A stretch of DNA of 64,000 nucleotides from Nocardioides allogilvus (GTDB lineage Bacteria; Actinomycetota; Actinomycetes; Propionibacteriales; Nocardioidaceae): the NCBI RefSeq assembly GCF_003047285.1, contig NZ_PZYX01000001.1:434001-498000 (forward strand), written 5' to 3'. The notes beneath the pieces are model-generated. The model had not been told where the DNA came from, did not search any database, and saw only the letters and a list, made by a program, of their open reading frames with translations. The translations under genes were made by a program, and so were the position numbers. Position 1 is the first letter of the stretch; each line of letters begins with the position of its first letter. Positions 24,391 to 33,162 of the stretch are shown here, in pieces.

Positions 24391-25827
24391 TTATTGGTAG
24401 ACGCGGACCCAGTCGACCTGGGCGGTCTGGCTCATCCGGTCAGGTGTCAGGTGTCGCAGTTCGTAGTCCGAGGTCAGCATCGAGAGGATGAGGAAGGCCG
24501 GCTCATGGCTGATCGCCCTGGTCTCCCGGTAGAACTCGGCACCGTCGACGCGGAAGACGTACTCGCTCGGCGTCCACTCCACCGAGAACACATGGAATGA
24601 GTCCCACCATGTGTCGCCGGCCGGCTTCATCGCCGCGGTCTCCTTGAACACGTCGCCGTACTTGGTGAACTGCCCGCCCGGTGTGCACTCGTGGAGGAAG
24701 GAACCGACCGCGTTCGCCGCTCGGGGAGACTCACCGAAGAACTCCATGACGTCGACCTCGATGTCACAGGGCGGGAGGAGCAGGAAATCGGGCAGCATCC
24801 AGAAGCCCGAGTGCATGCCCTTGCCCCTTTGAAGCTTCATCCGGGCGGCTGCGAACCCGTACTTGAACGCGAACGACGTCTCGGTGGCGACCTGGGAGTT
24901 GGTCAGGTAGGGAGTCGAGCCGGAACCGTAGGCGGAGGTGTACCCGCACGACTGGCCGGGCCGCGTCTGGTCGTAGCCGACACCGAGATGCAGAACGCCG
25001 CCGGAGACGTGGCGGGTCGCGGAGTCGTCGCGAGCGCAGGTGCGTTGGCCGTCGGGATTGTTCTCGCGGGGCTGATCGCTCCACACGGCGGTGTTGAGCG
25101 CGGTGCCCGAGAACGTCTCCTCGAAGATTGGCTTCCAGATGCGCGGCGCGACGGTGCTGGTGGTCTCGGGTGCCAGGCCTTCGACCGAGGAGATGGCGGT
25201 CGCCCGGTAGGTGGCCGTGTCCGGGACGGAGAAGACTGCGGTGCCCGCGGGGTCCTGGGCGCCGGCCTGCACGGTGACCCACCGGTCGCCGGTGAGGCGC
25301 TCAAGGTGGACCACACGGCCGGGGCGCGCGGGGCTGAAGCGAGCCACAACCTGGGCGGCGTCGACGGGGTCGGCGGGCGTCGGCCCTTGCTGGGCAATCG
25401 GCGGGAGCGCCGTCAGCTGGGAGGACTGCCCGTGGACATCGACGTCCACCGGCTTGGTGACGATGGACTTCAGGCCCCGGGACCTGGGGTTGACCTTGTG
25501 TCGAGGAGCGCGCACGCGCAGGCTGGTGGGCCCATCGAGGACGACGTTCTTGAAGGCGAAGTCTCCGACCCGCGTGGACTTCTTGGTTGCGATGGTGACG
25601 TAGCGCCCGCCACGGAGCTCCTGGAGCTTCACGGTGCGCCGTACCTTGGAAGCCAGGTGCCCGGTGAGCTCGAAGCCGGACCCCGCGACGGGGACGACCA
25701 TCGGCGGACGCAACCGGCCGTAGGCAGCTCCCGCAGGTGCCGTCGTGGTGACTGTCAACGCGGTGGCGAGCGGTGTTACCGCCGCCAGGACGAGCGAGTA
25801 GGCAAGCAGGGCGCGCAGCCGGGTCAC
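24391..25827 (-). CDS. Secreted glycoside hydrolase family 16 protein
   Basis: A 478-residue exported beta-glucanase-like enzyme. A signal peptide with GTG start (LLAYSLVLAAVTPLATAL) is followed by two beta-sandwich modules (RTVKLQELRGGRYVTIATKK; RVVHLERLTGDRWVTVQAG) over about residues 40-230. The GH16 domain begins at IFEETFSGTALNTAVW. The catalytic ExDxxE motif is EVDVME (Glu357, Asp359, Glu362), the nucleophile and acid/base. GH16 enzymes cleave or rearrange beta-1,3/1,4-glucans or galactans; the specificity cannot be read from the motif. Same strand and island as the protease, 121 bases apart. Confidence 0.92.
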   Translation of the reverse strand: MTRLRALLAYSLVLAAVTPLATALTVTTTAPAGAAYGRLRPPMVVPVAGSGFELTGHLASKVRRTVKLQELRGGRYVTIATKKSTRVGDFAFKNVVLDGPTSLRVRAPRHKVNPRSRGLKSIVTKPVDVDVHGQSSQLTALPPIAQQGPTPADPVDAAQVVARFSPARPGRVVHLERLTGDRWVTVQAGAQDPAGTAVFSVPDTATYRATAISSVEGLAPETTSTVAPRIWKPIFEETFSGTALNTAVWSDQPRENNPDGQRTCARDDSATRHVSGGVLHLGVGYDQTRPGQSCGYTSAYGSGSTPYLTNSQVATETSFAFKYGFAAARMKLQRGKGMHSGFWMLPDFLLLPPCDIEVDVMEFFGESPRAANAVGSFLHECTPGGQFTKYGDVFKETAAMKPAGDTWWDSFHVFSVEWTPSEYVFRVDGAEFYRETRAISHEPAFLILSMLTSDYELRHLTPDRMSQTAQVDWVRVYQ

Positions 25828-26196
25828 GATTCAGTTACCTCATCCGAGAAGTTCGGACGACCCGCGATGGCCGCCCGAGTCAGGCAGGCTGAGTAAAGCC
25901 GCCCTGGACCAGACCATCGCTCGTACCGTGGGGTAATGGCCCGATCCGACCCCCGGTGCGTGCCAGTCGGGCCATTTCGCACGCTGGAAAGTGGCTCCAT
26001 CGGAACCCGGGGCCACCACATCGGGTGGTGCGTGCCAATTCATCCACGAGTCGGCAAAACTGGTGTAGGCGCCGCCCGCCTACCCGGGGAGCAAGGTGTT
26101 GCAGCTCAGCGCGGCCGGTCATCGGTCGCAACAACTGATCACCCTGCCGCGTCCTACGAGGGTCACCACCCGGAAATGACCGCCCACGGAGGCCTG
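25828..26196. other. Intergenic region with inverted repeats and att-like copy
   Basis: No gene seen. It holds a 10-bp inverted repeat (AATGGCCCGA at 25935-25944, TCGGGCCATT at 25967-25976, 22-base loop), a small ACCAC/GTGGT hairpin near 26016-26030, and the tRNA-end repeat at 26083-26114. Promoters for the GH16 gene and for the divergent RTX-like gene should lie here. Confidence 0.6.
26083..26114 (+). repeat. attR-like copy of the tRNA-Gln 3' end
   Basis: CCCGGGGAGCAAG, two mismatches, GTTGCAG, one mismatch, TCAGCGCGG: 29 of 32 bases match 22877-22908. No T arm precedes it, so it is a displaced tRNA end and not a second tRNA gene. Confidence 0.65.
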
Positions 26197-27579
26197 ATGC
26201 GCAAGACCACGACCGCTCTCACCGGACTGACCGGCCTCCTCCTGCCCGTCGCGGCCGTCGGAGCGCTGAGCGTGATGGCACCCGCGCAGGCAGCAGGCGA
26301 GACGTGTGACGGTCGCGCGGCCACGATCGTCGTCACGGCCAACCCCGGGTCCTACCGGACCGACCCCGTGGTCGGCACCCCCGGAGACGACGTGATCGTG
26401 GGGACGGAGTTCTTCGACACCATCGACGGGGCGGGCGGCAACGACATCATCTGCGGGTTCGGGGGCGAGGACCATCTCATCGGCGGGGCGGGCGACGACC
26501 GACTGTTCGGCGGCCTCGACCGGAACTACGAGTACGACGACTCTCCCTACGTGGGGGACCTGCTCGTCCCCGGTCCGGGCAACGACCACGTCGACCTCGG
26601 CGTCGACCTGGACTCGCTCAGGTTGTGCGACTGCTACACCTACATGACCCCGGACCGGGTGTCCTACGCGGACTCGGCGACCGGAGTGAAGGTCAACCTC
26701 GCCACCGGCCTGGCGGCTGGTGAAGGACACGACACCATCGTCGGAGACGGGCACTTCGGTGTGATCGGGTCAGCGTTCGACGACCATCTCATCGGCACCG
26801 ATGGGCCCAACGACATCGAGGCCGGAGCCGGGGCAGACAGGGTGGACGCGGGTGGCGGGGACAACTGGGTCTACGTCGATGCACCCCCCACCAGGCGCGA
26901 GCTCAACGGCACCGCTCTCGACGGCACTCCACCCGTGGACTCGGGAGACATCCTCGACGCAGGCGACGGACTCGACCACATCAGCTTTGCTGGTGGGGAC
27001 GTCATCAACGCCGGGGCCGGGAACGACGTGGTGCACGGCGAGAGCAACGCGCGCGGGTCAGTGCATGGCGGGAACGGCCGCGACGAGATCTACGTGACTG
27101 GGACCGGGTCCATGGCAGTGCGTGGAGGTGCCGGGAAGGACCGTATCAACGCCACCTACACGCGTCAGGGCCGCTACGTCCTCGACGGCGGCAGCGGGCG
27201 GGACAACATGTACGTCCGTATTGCACCGGGCGTTCCTGCCGGACGGATCACCATCGACCTGCCCAGGCGTCGCATCAGCGTCGCCGGGCACAAGCCCTCC
27301 GTGCGACTCTCCGGAGTGGAGTCGCTGGCTGTGCTCGGTCAGGGACGCAAGACGTCCGGCCTCACCTTCATCGGAAGCAACCGGGTCGACACCTTCGCTG
27401 CTTGGCGCGTCGCGTTCTCGGTGCGGGCCTACGGCCGGGGCGGGAACGACAACCTGTCCGGCGGCTACGGCAAGGACCTCCTCGACGGCGGCAGCGGGCG
27501 GGACACTCTCGACGGCAGTCGTGGGCGCGACCGATGCGTGAACGGTGAGAAGACCACTGGCTGCGAGGTACGGCGCTAG
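26197..27579 (+). CDS. Secreted RTX-like calcium-binding repeat protein
   Basis: A 460-residue exported protein. The start at 26197 (MRKTTTALTGLTGLL) has GGAGG four bases upstream and gives a clean signal peptide ending near APAQAAG; an ATG at 26176 would add seven residues. The mature protein is built of haemolysin-type nonapeptide repeats (GTPGDDVIVG, GGAGDDRLFGG, LDGGSGRDNMYV, LDGGSGRDTLDG), which form calcium-binding beta-rolls. No protease or lipase domain is attached, and no type I secretion genes are adjacent; export is by the Sec signal. Possibly an adhesive or matrix protein. Confidence 0.9.
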   Translation: MRKTTTALTGLTGLLLPVAAVGALSVMAPAQAAGETCDGRAATIVVTANPGSYRTDPVVGTPGDDVIVGTEFFDTIDGAGGNDIICGFGGEDHLIGGAGDDRLFGGLDRNYEYDDSPYVGDLLVPGPGNDHVDLGVDLDSLRLCDCYTYMTPDRVSYADSATGVKVNLATGLAAGEGHDTIVGDGHFGVIGSAFDDHLIGTDGPNDIEAGAGADRVDAGGGDNWVYVDAPPTRRELNGTALDGTPPVDSGDILDAGDGLDHISFAGGDVINAGAGNDVVHGESNARGSVHGGNGRDEIYVTGTGSMAVRGGAGKDRINATYTRQGRYVLDGGSGRDNMYVRIAPGVPAGRITIDLPRRRISVAGHKPSVRLSGVESLAVLGQGRKTSGLTFIGSNRVDTFAAWRVAFSVRAYGRGGNDNLSGGYGKDLLDGGSGRDTLDGSRGRDRCVNGEKTTGCEVRR

Positions 27580-27689
27580 GCAGGTCGCGCGCGGCAACGA
27601 CTGCCCACCAGGCTGACGCGACCGCAGGTGTCGCAGCGGGTGCCCTAGCCTCGTCCACCAACGCAGGAACCCTGGTTCAGCCTGGTGAT
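27580..27689. other. Short intergenic region before the third tRNA-end copy
   Basis: Contains TAGCCT at 27646-27651 and GGTTCAGCC (T-arm-like) before the CCGGGGAGCA at 27690. The layout loosely resembles a tRNA-Gln gene with its middle deleted, but no stems form. Confidence 0.3.
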
Positions 27690-27703
27690 CCGGGGAGCAA
27701 GGT
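27690..27703 (+). repeat. Third, 14-base copy of the tRNA-Gln 3' end
   Basis: CCGGGGAGCAAGGT is identical to bases 26084-26097 and shares its first 12 bases with the tRNA end at 22878. It ends one base before the stop codon of the desaturase fusion gene. It may be the outer edge of an older insertion. Confidence 0.45.
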
Positions 27704-27704
27704 C

Positions 27705-29708
27705 TCAGGCGTCGTAGTCGACGCTGACCGACGGTGTGGTCGGGCGGGACTGGCAGGTCAGCACGTAGCCCTCCTCCACGACGGCGGGTGACAGCGCGAA
27801 GTTCTGCTCCATCGCGACCGAGCCCAGCACGACCTTCGCGCGGCAGGTGCCGCAGGCTCCGCCCAGGCAGGCGTACGGCGCATCCAACCCGGCCTTCAGG
27901 GCCGACTCGAGCACGGTGTCCCCGGCGTCCAGCTCGACCTCGTGCTGGCCTCCGCGCAGGCTGATGGAGACCGTGGCCGGCTCGAAGCCGTCGGTCACCG
28001 ACGCCGTCTGGTAGCCGTGGAAGAGCTCGACGTGCACGCGGTCCGGCTCGGCGCCGTGCTCGAGGAGGAGTCCGTGCAGGTCGCCCACCATCTCGACGGG
28101 GCCGCACAGGAACCACTCATCGACGTCGGCCATGGCGAGGTCGGAGGCGAGCCACGCCTCCAGCCTCGGGCGGTCGATCCGGCCACGGAGGTCTGCCGGG
28201 TGCCGCGGGTCGCGCGAGCGCACGTGGATGATCCGCAACCGGTCGGCATAGCGCGCCTCCAGGTCGTCCAGCTCCGCGCGGAACATCGTGCTGTCGGCAT
28301 CCCGGTTGCCGTAGACCAGCGTGAAGCGGCTCTCGGTCTCGACGGCGAGGGTCGTCTGCAGGATCGACAGCACCGGGGTGATGCCGCTGCCCGCGACGAC
28401 GGCGACGTAATTCTTCGTGGCGAGGGGGTCGAGCGCCGTACCGAACGAACCGGTGGGCGTCATCAGGTCGAGGCTGTCGCCGGCCCGGAGCTGCTCCATC
28501 GCGAAGGTGGAGAAGGCGCCGCCGGGGATGTGCTTGACGGCGATCGCCAGCGTGCCGGAGGTGGCCGATGAGCAGATGGAGTAGTTGCGGCGGACGTCCT
28601 CGCCACCGAGATCGGTGCGGACGCTGATGTGCTGGCCGGGCTCGAAGGAGAACTGCTCGCTCAGCTCGTCGGGCACGTCGAAGCGGATCAGCACGCTGTC
28701 GTCGGTCAGCCGGTCGACGCCGGCGACCCGGACCGGGTGCAGCTTCGCGGCGTGGGCCGACGAGCGCTTCGGCATGCGGACCGGGAGGAGCCGGGCCAGC
28801 TTGCCGTTGAGTTGCTTCCAGTCGCGGTACTCGTCCGCGTCGAGCTGCTGGCCGAACACGGTGCCGATCGCGGCGTCCCGCTCGAGGTAGGCCTCCTCGT
28901 TGCGCCGCCAGGCCGCGACGTAGCGGTGGAACGGGATCGAGGGGTGCAGGTGGTGGACGAGGTGGTAGTTCTGGGAGAGGAGCAGGGGCGTGAGGATCCA
29001 CTCGGACCCGACCCGGTTGCGGGTGGCGCGGTAGCGGTTCTCCTGCTGGGTGTCCTCGAGGTCGTGGTGCGGCAGCCAGTCGAACCACCACGCCAGGACG
29101 AACATGGCGACCCGTTCGGGGATCAGGTAGACCACGGCCAGCGTCCACAGGTGTCCGGTCACCGCGCAGGCGACGATCACGGCACCGCTGAGCACGAGCA
29201 GGGCCGCGGTCTCCAGCACCTCGGCCCGTGGCCGACGGCGCACGTTGCGCACCAGGAAGGCGAGGTAGGGCACGTCCATCAGGGCGAAGCGGACGGGCAC
29301 CTGCCAGAGCGGCGCACCGCTGACGAAGTGGTCGGGGTCGTTGTCCTCGTCGTTGGTGTTGCGGTGGTGCTCGATGTGGATGAACGCGAACGACTTGAAC
29401 GAGATCAGCGGTGACACGAAGAACATCGCGACCCGGCCGAAGGCCACGTTGACCCAGCGGCGGGTGCTCACGGAGTAGTGCGCGGCGTCGTGCAGCACGG
29501 TGAACAGCACGAAGATCGCGGTTGCGCTGAGCAGGACCGTCGCCAGGGTGGGGAGCCGGTCGGTCAGTGCCGCCCACGTGGACAGCGTGAAGACCGTGAG
29601 GGCACCGGTGAAGATGGCGACGATGGGCAAGGAGATCGACGGGACCCGCTCGCCGGGATCGGGAAGCGCGTGCCGCGGGGCCGTGGGTCGGGCTGTGGTT
29701 GCTGACAT
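27705..29708 (-). CDS. Fatty acid desaturase - ferredoxin reductase - [2Fe-2S] fusion
   Basis: A 667-residue self-contained membrane oxygenase. Residues 20-300 form a membrane-bound di-iron desaturase/hydroxylase with His boxes HDAAH (73-77), HIEHH (111-115) and HLVHH (249-253) between hydrophobic helices. Residues about 320-560 are a ferredoxin-NADP reductase-like FAD/NAD domain (RNYSICSSAT; GSGITPVLSILQT). The C-terminus is a plant-type ferredoxin with Cys614, Cys619, Cys622 and Cys652. Electrons would pass NAD(P)H to FAD to Fe-S to di-iron in one chain. The substrate may be a fatty acyl chain or another lipid. TAGGTT at 29716-29721 lies 7 bases before the ATG. Confidence 0.93.
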   Translation of the reverse strand: MSATTARPTAPRHALPDPGERVPSISLPIVAIFTGALTVFTLSTWAALTDRLPTLATVLLSATAIFVLFTVLHDAAHYSVSTRRWVNVAFGRVAMFFVSPLISFKSFAFIHIEHHRNTNDEDNDPDHFVSGAPLWQVPVRFALMDVPYLAFLVRNVRRRPRAEVLETAALLVLSGAVIVACAVTGHLWTLAVVYLIPERVAMFVLAWWFDWLPHHDLEDTQQENRYRATRNRVGSEWILTPLLLSQNYHLVHHLHPSIPFHRYVAAWRRNEEAYLERDAAIGTVFGQQLDADEYRDWKQLNGKLARLLPVRMPKRSSAHAAKLHPVRVAGVDRLTDDSVLIRFDVPDELSEQFSFEPGQHISVRTDLGGEDVRRNYSICSSATSGTLAIAVKHIPGGAFSTFAMEQLRAGDSLDLMTPTGSFGTALDPLATKNYVAVVAGSGITPVLSILQTTLAVETESRFTLVYGNRDADSTMFRAELDDLEARYADRLRIIHVRSRDPRHPADLRGRIDRPRLEAWLASDLAMADVDEWFLCGPVEMVGDLHGLLLEHGAEPDRVHVELFHGYQTASVTDGFEPATVSISLRGGQHEVELDAGDTVLESALKAGLDAPYACLGGACGTCRAKVVLGSVAMEQNFALSPAVVEEGYVLTCQSRPTTPSVSVDYDA

Positions 29709-29786
29709 GCTCCGCAACCTAGGAACTGCGGACGGCTCCCGCCAGTGGTGCCGGGCCCACCTGCATGTGCGGGCCGCACATGCCGG

Positions 29787-31055
29787 TCAGGGGTGGGCGG
29801 GTGCCGGACCGAGCACCACAGGGCCGAGCATCTCAACCATCGCCAGCGCGGCATGGAGCTCGGCGACGCGCTCGGTCGCGGGCCGACCCCGGCGTTCCTC
29901 GGCCCGGCGCAGGCGCTGCAGGACGGTGTTGCGGTGCACGCCGAGCGCCTCGGCCGCGGCGGCCAGCCCACCCTGGGCGTCCAGCACCGCCAGTACGGCC
30001 CGCCGTTCCTCCTCCTCCCGTCGCCCCTGGGCCGCGAGCGCACCGAGCTCGGACGCGACGAAGCCGCGAGCGAGGTCGAGGTCGCCGCTCATCGTGTCCA
30101 CGAGGGCGATCTCGGCGTACGGCGTGACCGGGGCTGCGAGGTCGGCGAGCTCGGCGATGCGCTGGCCGCGCAGCGCCTGCGCGTGGGAGTCGCGGAACCC
30201 GCCGGGACCCTGCGCCGGCGTGCCGATGCAGACCCGCACCGTCGGGGGGAGTCGGTCGGCCAGCCGCGCGACGCCTTCCCGCGACAGGTCGGGAGCCTGC
30301 GTGGTCGACACCCAGCCCCACAGCGCCTGGACACCGTCGGGGACGAGCAGTGGGTGCGGCGCTCCGAAGTGGGCCCCGACCGTTGCTCCGACGCGCGCGA
30401 GGTCGGTGTCGTCGCGCTCGGTCCAGCAGACGAAGCCGGTCTGCCAGCCGGTGAGCCGGTGGGACAGGACGCGCTCGGCCTGGCCGAGGTCCGTCCGGTC
30501 ACCGGCGATCAGGGCGCGGACCGCGTCGGTGCGGGCGGCGCGGGCCCGGTTCTGGATGCGGTCCAGCTCGGCGACGTACTCGGAGGCGACCTCGCTGGAG
30601 ATGCGGTCGGTGTAGGCGAAGGCGAAGCGCTGCAGGTCGGCCACCACGGCCAGGGCGACCGCCGGGTCGGGCACGAAGCTGGTGACCCCGGTCAGGATGC
30701 GCTCGGTGAAGTAGGCGTGGCCGATCCGGTAGAAGCGCAGCATGACGTCGACGCTGTAGCCGCGGGCCGCCATGGCGCGCGCGTGCTCGAGGGCGGTGAC
30801 CGGCGCCGTCGCGGCGCTCGCGTCGATGCCGTGGCGGATCATCGACAGCGCTGCCTCGAGGTTGGACGAGCACGACCCGAGCGTCAGGCCTCGCAGGTCG
30901 TCGTCGGCGCCGGCCTCGGGGATCCGGTCGAGGATGTGCTCGAGCATGTCGTCGGCGTACGACGACACGTCCGCCAGCAGTCCGGCGGCCGTGCGGCGCA
31001 GCTCGCTCAGCACGGGCTCGGGCAGGCCTGCCGACTCAGCCGCTCGTGCATCCAT
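29787..31055 (-). CDS. PucR/CdaR-family transcriptional regulator
   Basis: A 422-residue regulator. The N-terminal half is an RsbRD/DUF4040-like helical sensory region (MLRFYRIGHAYFTERIL); the C-terminus is a PucR-type helix-turn-helix, LAAAAEALGVHRNTVLQRLR, followed by ERVAELHAALAMVEML. It lies 79 bases upstream of the desaturase fusion on the same strand and is the most likely regulator of it. TAGTCT at 31062-31067 lies 6 bases before the ATG (probably leaderless). The inducer is unknown. Confidence 0.92.
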   Translation of the reverse strand: MDARAAESAGLPEPVLSELRRTAAGLLADVSSYADDMLEHILDRIPEAGADDDLRGLTLGSCSSNLEAALSMIRHGIDASAATAPVTALEHARAMAARGYSVDVMLRFYRIGHAYFTERILTGVTSFVPDPAVALAVVADLQRFAFAYTDRISSEVASEYVAELDRIQNRARAARTDAVRALIAGDRTDLGQAERVLSHRLTGWQTGFVCWTERDDTDLARVGATVGAHFGAPHPLLVPDGVQALWGWVSTTQAPDLSREGVARLADRLPPTVRVCIGTPAQGPGGFRDSHAQALRGQRIAELADLAAPVTPYAEIALVDTMSGDLDLARGFVASELGALAAQGRREEEERRAVLAVLDAQGGLAAAAEALGVHRNTVLQRLRRAEERRGRPATERVAELHAALAMVEMLGPVVLGPAPAHP

Positions 31056-31064
31056 GGCCGGAGA

Positions 31065-32168
31065 CTAGCGAGGCCCTCGCGGGCGACGGTCCGCCCGACC
31101 GAGGTCGAAGGTGAGCCGGTCGGGGTTCACGTAGTCGTCGGGGTCGCGCAGCATCCGCAGCTCCGGCGCCCCGGAAGGCAGGGCCGCGAGGGCCTCGCGC
31201 AGCCGGGACTCGTAGGTGCTCGCCGGGGACGAGGCGGGTGGCAGCCAGTTGTCGTGGTGACCGGGCACGAACAGGCGCGGACGGAGCGTCTCGACGTACC
31301 ACATCGGATCGCGGAGACCGTTGGTGTACTGCCCGAAGCCCTGGATGGAACCGAGGTGCACGTCCGGGCGGCGCCACCGACCCAGCACGCGCCGCGCGGT
31401 CGGCGCCTTGGAGTGCAGGGGACCGCTGGAGTCGTGCCACACGAGCGAGAAGTCCCCGATCCGGAACCGGTAGGCCAGCGCCCCGCCCTCCTGGTCGCCC
31501 TGGTGGAGCACCGTGTCGAGCACGTCGGTCACGGTCGGCGGGTGCTCGAGGCACGCCATGAGGTCGGGGGCGGGGAGCAGCGGGTCGGCGCCGCTCGCGG
31601 GCGCCTCCGGGGCCGAGTGGACGTGCTTGACCACGTTGACCCGCACCGGTCCGAAGGTGAGGGAGGACGTCGCACCCTCCGGTGCGGCGACCGGCAGCAC
31701 CGGTGCGGTCCGGGCCACGCCGCCGCTCTGGGCGTGGACCTGCGCGCAGTGCTCGGCGGTGCCGACGACCAGCGCGCCGGTGGCCGCGCCGATGGCCGGA
31801 GCATCTGCAGCGTGGTCGAAGTGGCCGTGGCCGATGAACACGTGTGACGGCCGCAGCGCGACCAGGTCGTCGACGTCGGCGGGGACGTAGCCGGAGTAGG
31901 TGCCCTGCGGGACCCAGGCGTCGAGCAGCACGACGCGTCCACCGATCGCCATCGCGAAGTTGCTGACGCCGAACCAGGACAGCACCACCCGGTCGCGACG
32001 CAGGTGGCCGCGGGCATCGACGTTGGCGGGACCGAAGAACCGCCGTCGAGCGGCGATCGTCTCGTGCGGATGCCGGCGCGGACCGTCGAGTGCGAACGCT
32101 GCGGATCGCGGCGTCAGCGCCAGGGCTGCGGCCGCGGCCAGCGCCGTACGGCGAGCAATGGTGACCAA
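31065..32168 (-). CDS. Exported metallo-beta-lactamase-fold hydrolase
   Basis: A 367-residue protein with an N-terminal export signal (IARRTALAAAAALAL; the Arg pair could make it Tat-type) and a metallo-beta-lactamase fold. The metal site is HGHFDHA (His114, His116, Asp118, His119), with VPGHHDNW downstream. A TTG start is proposed, because AGGAGG sits 7 bases upstream and no ATG or GTG fits the signal peptide. Similar proteins are annotated as UlaG-like hydrolases. Substrate unknown. It lies 9 bases upstream of the pucR start region. Confidence 0.87.
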   Translation of the reverse strand: MVTIARRTALAAAAALALTPRSAAFALDGPRRHPHETIAARRRFFGPANVDARGHLRRDRVVLSWFGVSNFAMAIGGRVVLLDAWVPQGTYSGYVPADVDDLVALRPSHVFIGHGHFDHAADAPAIGAATGALVVGTAEHCAQVHAQSGGVARTAPVLPVAAPEGATSSLTFGPVRVNVVKHVHSAPEAPASGADPLLPAPDLMACLEHPPTVTDVLDTVLHQGDQEGGALAYRFRIGDFSLVWHDSSGPLHSKAPTARRVLGRWRRPDVHLGSIQGFGQYTNGLRDPMWYVETLRPRLFVPGHHDNWLPPASSPASTYESRLREALAALPSGAPELRMLRDPDDYVNPDRLTFDLGRADRRPRGPR

Positions 32169-32268
32169 GGTGGTCCTCCTCTCCCGCTGTCAACGACAAG
32201 GGGTCAACGCGGTGACGTGGAACGGGCCCGACCCCGACCGCGATCGGTCGGAGTCGGGCCCGCGAGGC

Positions 32269-32946
32269 TCACGCGACGAAGGCGCGCACTCCCTGGTAGG
32301 TCGCCAGGTCCGAGAGCAGCGCGAGGTGGCCGACGCAGCCGACGTGCTTGTTGGTCGCGCCCGAGAGCGTGACGGAGCTGTCGGGGTTGATCGTCTCGTC
32401 GCACGACGACCAGAAGGTGCCGTAGGCGACCGGGCCGGGCGTCTCGTCGCCGGAGTTGAGCGACGTCAGGAAGCTCGAGCCGACGCGCATCTCGCCGCAC
32501 GAGGTGGTGAAGCACCAGTTGGCGCTGCTGGTGCCGTGGTTGGGGCCGCCGAGGCTCACCCAGTCGTCGACCTCCGGCTGGCCGCCGAGGTTCTTCAGGT
32601 AGTAGCGCGAGGACAGGCCGCCCATCGAGTGGGTGACGACGTCGACCGTCGCGGAGCCGGTCTGCTGGCGGACCGAGTCGATGTAGGTCGCCAGCTGCTT
32701 GGCGGTCGTGACGTTGGACTGGCTGGTGTTGTACTGCCACGCGAACAGCTCGGAGCTGGCATAGCCGTCAGCCTTGAAGCGGCTGACCATGGTGTCCCAG
32801 TTGCTGGCGCTGCCCATGTAGCCGTGCACGAACACGATGGGCTGACGCTCTGCTGCCTGGACCGACTGCGTCGGCACGAGCACGGTGGCGAGGGTGGTCA
32901 GTGCTGCGAGCAGCACGGTGGTGATGAGTGGACGCTTGGTGCGCAC
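32269..32946 (-). CDS. Secreted triacylglycerol lipase (alpha/beta hydrolase)
   Basis: A 225-residue secreted lipase. A signal peptide (LITTVLLAALTTLATVL) ends near VQAAE. The mature enzyme begins IVFVHGYMGS (oxyanion region); the nucleophile is Ser107 in THSMGG, with Asp189 (NPDSSV) and His207 (CVGHLAL) as the other triad members. The small size and motif fit the Bacillus LipA/Streptomyces small lipase group. Cys residues at WCFTTSC, SSCDE and VGCVG may form disulfides. The GTG start has GGAGG about 9 bases upstream. Confidence 0.93.
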   Translation of the reverse strand: MRTKRPLITTVLLAALTTLATVLVPTQSVQAAERQPIVFVHGYMGSASNWDTMVSRFKADGYASSELFAWQYNTSQSNVTTAKQLATYIDSVRQQTGSATVDVVTHSMGGLSSRYYLKNLGGQPEVDDWVSLGGPNHGTSSANWCFTTSCGEMRVGSSFLTSLNSGDETPGPVAYGTFWSSCDETINPDSSVTLSGATNKHVGCVGHLALLSDLATYQGVRAFVA

Positions 32947-33092
32947 GGGTTGTTCCTCCCAGAACTCCCGCGGCGGCGATTCCGCCGCAGGCGGGCGCGA
33001 CACCGACGAACCTGCCCAGTCCCCCGACGCCGACCACCGCACCTCTGTGCTGCGGAAACGTATCGGCGGGGGAGGGGCCCGTCAATGGGTTC

Positions 33093-33106
33093 CTACGGTT
33101 CCGTAG
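33093..33106. promoter_or_regulatory. Palindrome between lipase and glmU
   Basis: CTACGG-TT-CCGTAG, a perfect 14-base palindrome in the 216-base divergent spacer. It could be an operator for the lipase or glmU promoter. CAGACT (33151-33156), 6 bases before glmU, is a candidate leaderless -10. Confidence 0.35.
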
Positions 33107-33162
33107 CCATCGGGCGACGCCCGCGCCGACGCCGGGTCGCGGGACGCTGGCAGACTGCGCTC

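Larger units (their letters stand above)
22877..27703. mobile_element. Putative tRNA-Gln-targeted genomic island (no integrase)
   Basis: Bounded by the tRNA-Gln 3' end, with a second 32-base copy at 26083 and a third 14-base copy at 27690. The segments carry only three genes, all for exported proteins: a metzincin, a GH16 hydrolase and an RTX-like repeat protein. There is no recombinase, so the element would be a remnant or would be mobilised in trans. The outer boundary depends on whether the short third copy is real. Confidence 0.5.

Noticed and set aside
27640-27703. A truncated second tRNA-Gln gene
   Set aside because: Only the acceptor end and a T-loop-like stretch are present; no stem can be formed.
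31065-32168. Beta-lactamase resistance gene
   Set aside because: The motif is only the general metallo-beta-lactamase fold; the rest fits UlaG-like hydrolases and no resistance role is supported.
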